Shown here in pieces: positions 59,118-59,133 of a DNA stretch of 59,133 nt. The stretch covers positions 1 to 59,133 of the forward strand of contig JANWJZ010000022.1 of NCBI GenBank assembly GCA_025451675.1, given 5' to 3'. The first letter of the stretch is position 1. Every line of letters starts with the position of its first letter. Source of the stretch: Halanaerobiales bacterium. GTDB taxonomy: Bacteria > Bacillota > Halanaerobiia > Halanaerobiales > DTU029. The notes beneath the pieces are model-generated. The model searched no databases and had not been told where the DNA came from. It saw nothing but the letters and a program-made list of their open reading frames with translations. The translations under genes were made by a program, and so were the position numbers.

Positions 59118-59133
59118 TTGACAGGAGCAAAAG
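59118..59133 (+). promoter_or_regulatory. Tandem promoter 3, cut by the window end
   Basis: A third TTGACA (59118-59123). Its -10 would lie at about 59141, beyond the window. Confidence 0.5.

Noticed and set aside
1-59133. CRISPR arrays, insertion sequences, prophage or toxin-antitoxin genes
   Set aside because: No regularly spaced repeats, transposase, integrase or recognisable toxin motifs were found on either strand.

Overview
The window is about 59 kb of a moderately AT-rich, spore-forming Firmicute chromosome. Evidence for a spore former is the set yabG, veg, spoVG, spoVT, spoVB-like, dacF-like, spoIID and three SPOCS (DUF3794) coat-type proteins. Core gene order (rsmA-yabG-veg, ispE, spoVG, glmU-prs-ctc-pth-mfd-spoVT-spoVB-mazG) is that of the Bacillus/Clostridium origin-proximal region. 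The gene set fits an anaerobic clostridial or Halanaerobiales-like organism; this lineage call is inference from gene content only. I see no insertion sequence, prophage or CRISPR array.

Layout. 1-3195: hemicellulose side-chain enzymes (GH39 xylosidase, cut by the window start; GH51 arabinofuranosidase). 3442-6354: ACT protein plus DUF711 protein, convergent with an MFS exporter. 6584-7213 (minus): a small membrane protein and an Asn-rich protein behind a sporulation-type promoter. 7439-10107: rsmA, an RNase-H-like gene, yabG and veg. 10222-14097: trypsin-like protease, GH18-like protein and a GT2-TPR protein. 14236-22779: phosphate block (Na/Pi symporter, PhoP/PhoR pair, then pstSCAB-phoU behind a clear array of PhoP boxes). 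22994-27437: mannose-6-phosphate isomerase, ABC exporter, and a PspC/LiaF-like envelope-stress pair. 27531-33790: a spore-coat-like cluster of three SPOCS proteins (two ending in LysM), small membrane proteins, a Lys-rich 31-residue peptide and a tRNA-Gly. 33855-35526: Ca/H exchanger and L,D-transpeptidase. 35766-45994: EEP nuclease/phosphatase, a cyanophycinase/cyanophycin synthetase operon, ispE, a nucleotidyltransferase, a double P-loop ATPase, an ECF S component, an AIR-synthase-like protein, spoVG and a DEDDy exonuclease. 46002-58875: the glmU-to-spoIID housekeeping/sporulation block. 58931-end: two complete tandem strong promoters and the start of a third, as seen ahead of rRNA operons.

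The main signal that cuts across genes is a shared promoter motif, AC-N16/17-CATANNNTA, which resembles the sigma-K consensus. It occurs ahead of yabG, the three SPOCS transcription units and the Asn-rich/small-membrane pair. It links several uncharacterised small genes to a late mother-cell (coat) regulon. Other points worth a second look are the five-repeat PhoP array, the cyanophycin operon, possible leader peptides before mfd and spoVT, a hairpin that could hide the protease ribosome-binding site, and terminators built into the ends of coding sequences.

Starts were reassigned where a Shine-Dalgarno sequence clearly favours an internal codon (several are TTG or GTG). All functional calls rest on motif recognition in the translated sequence, not on database searches.
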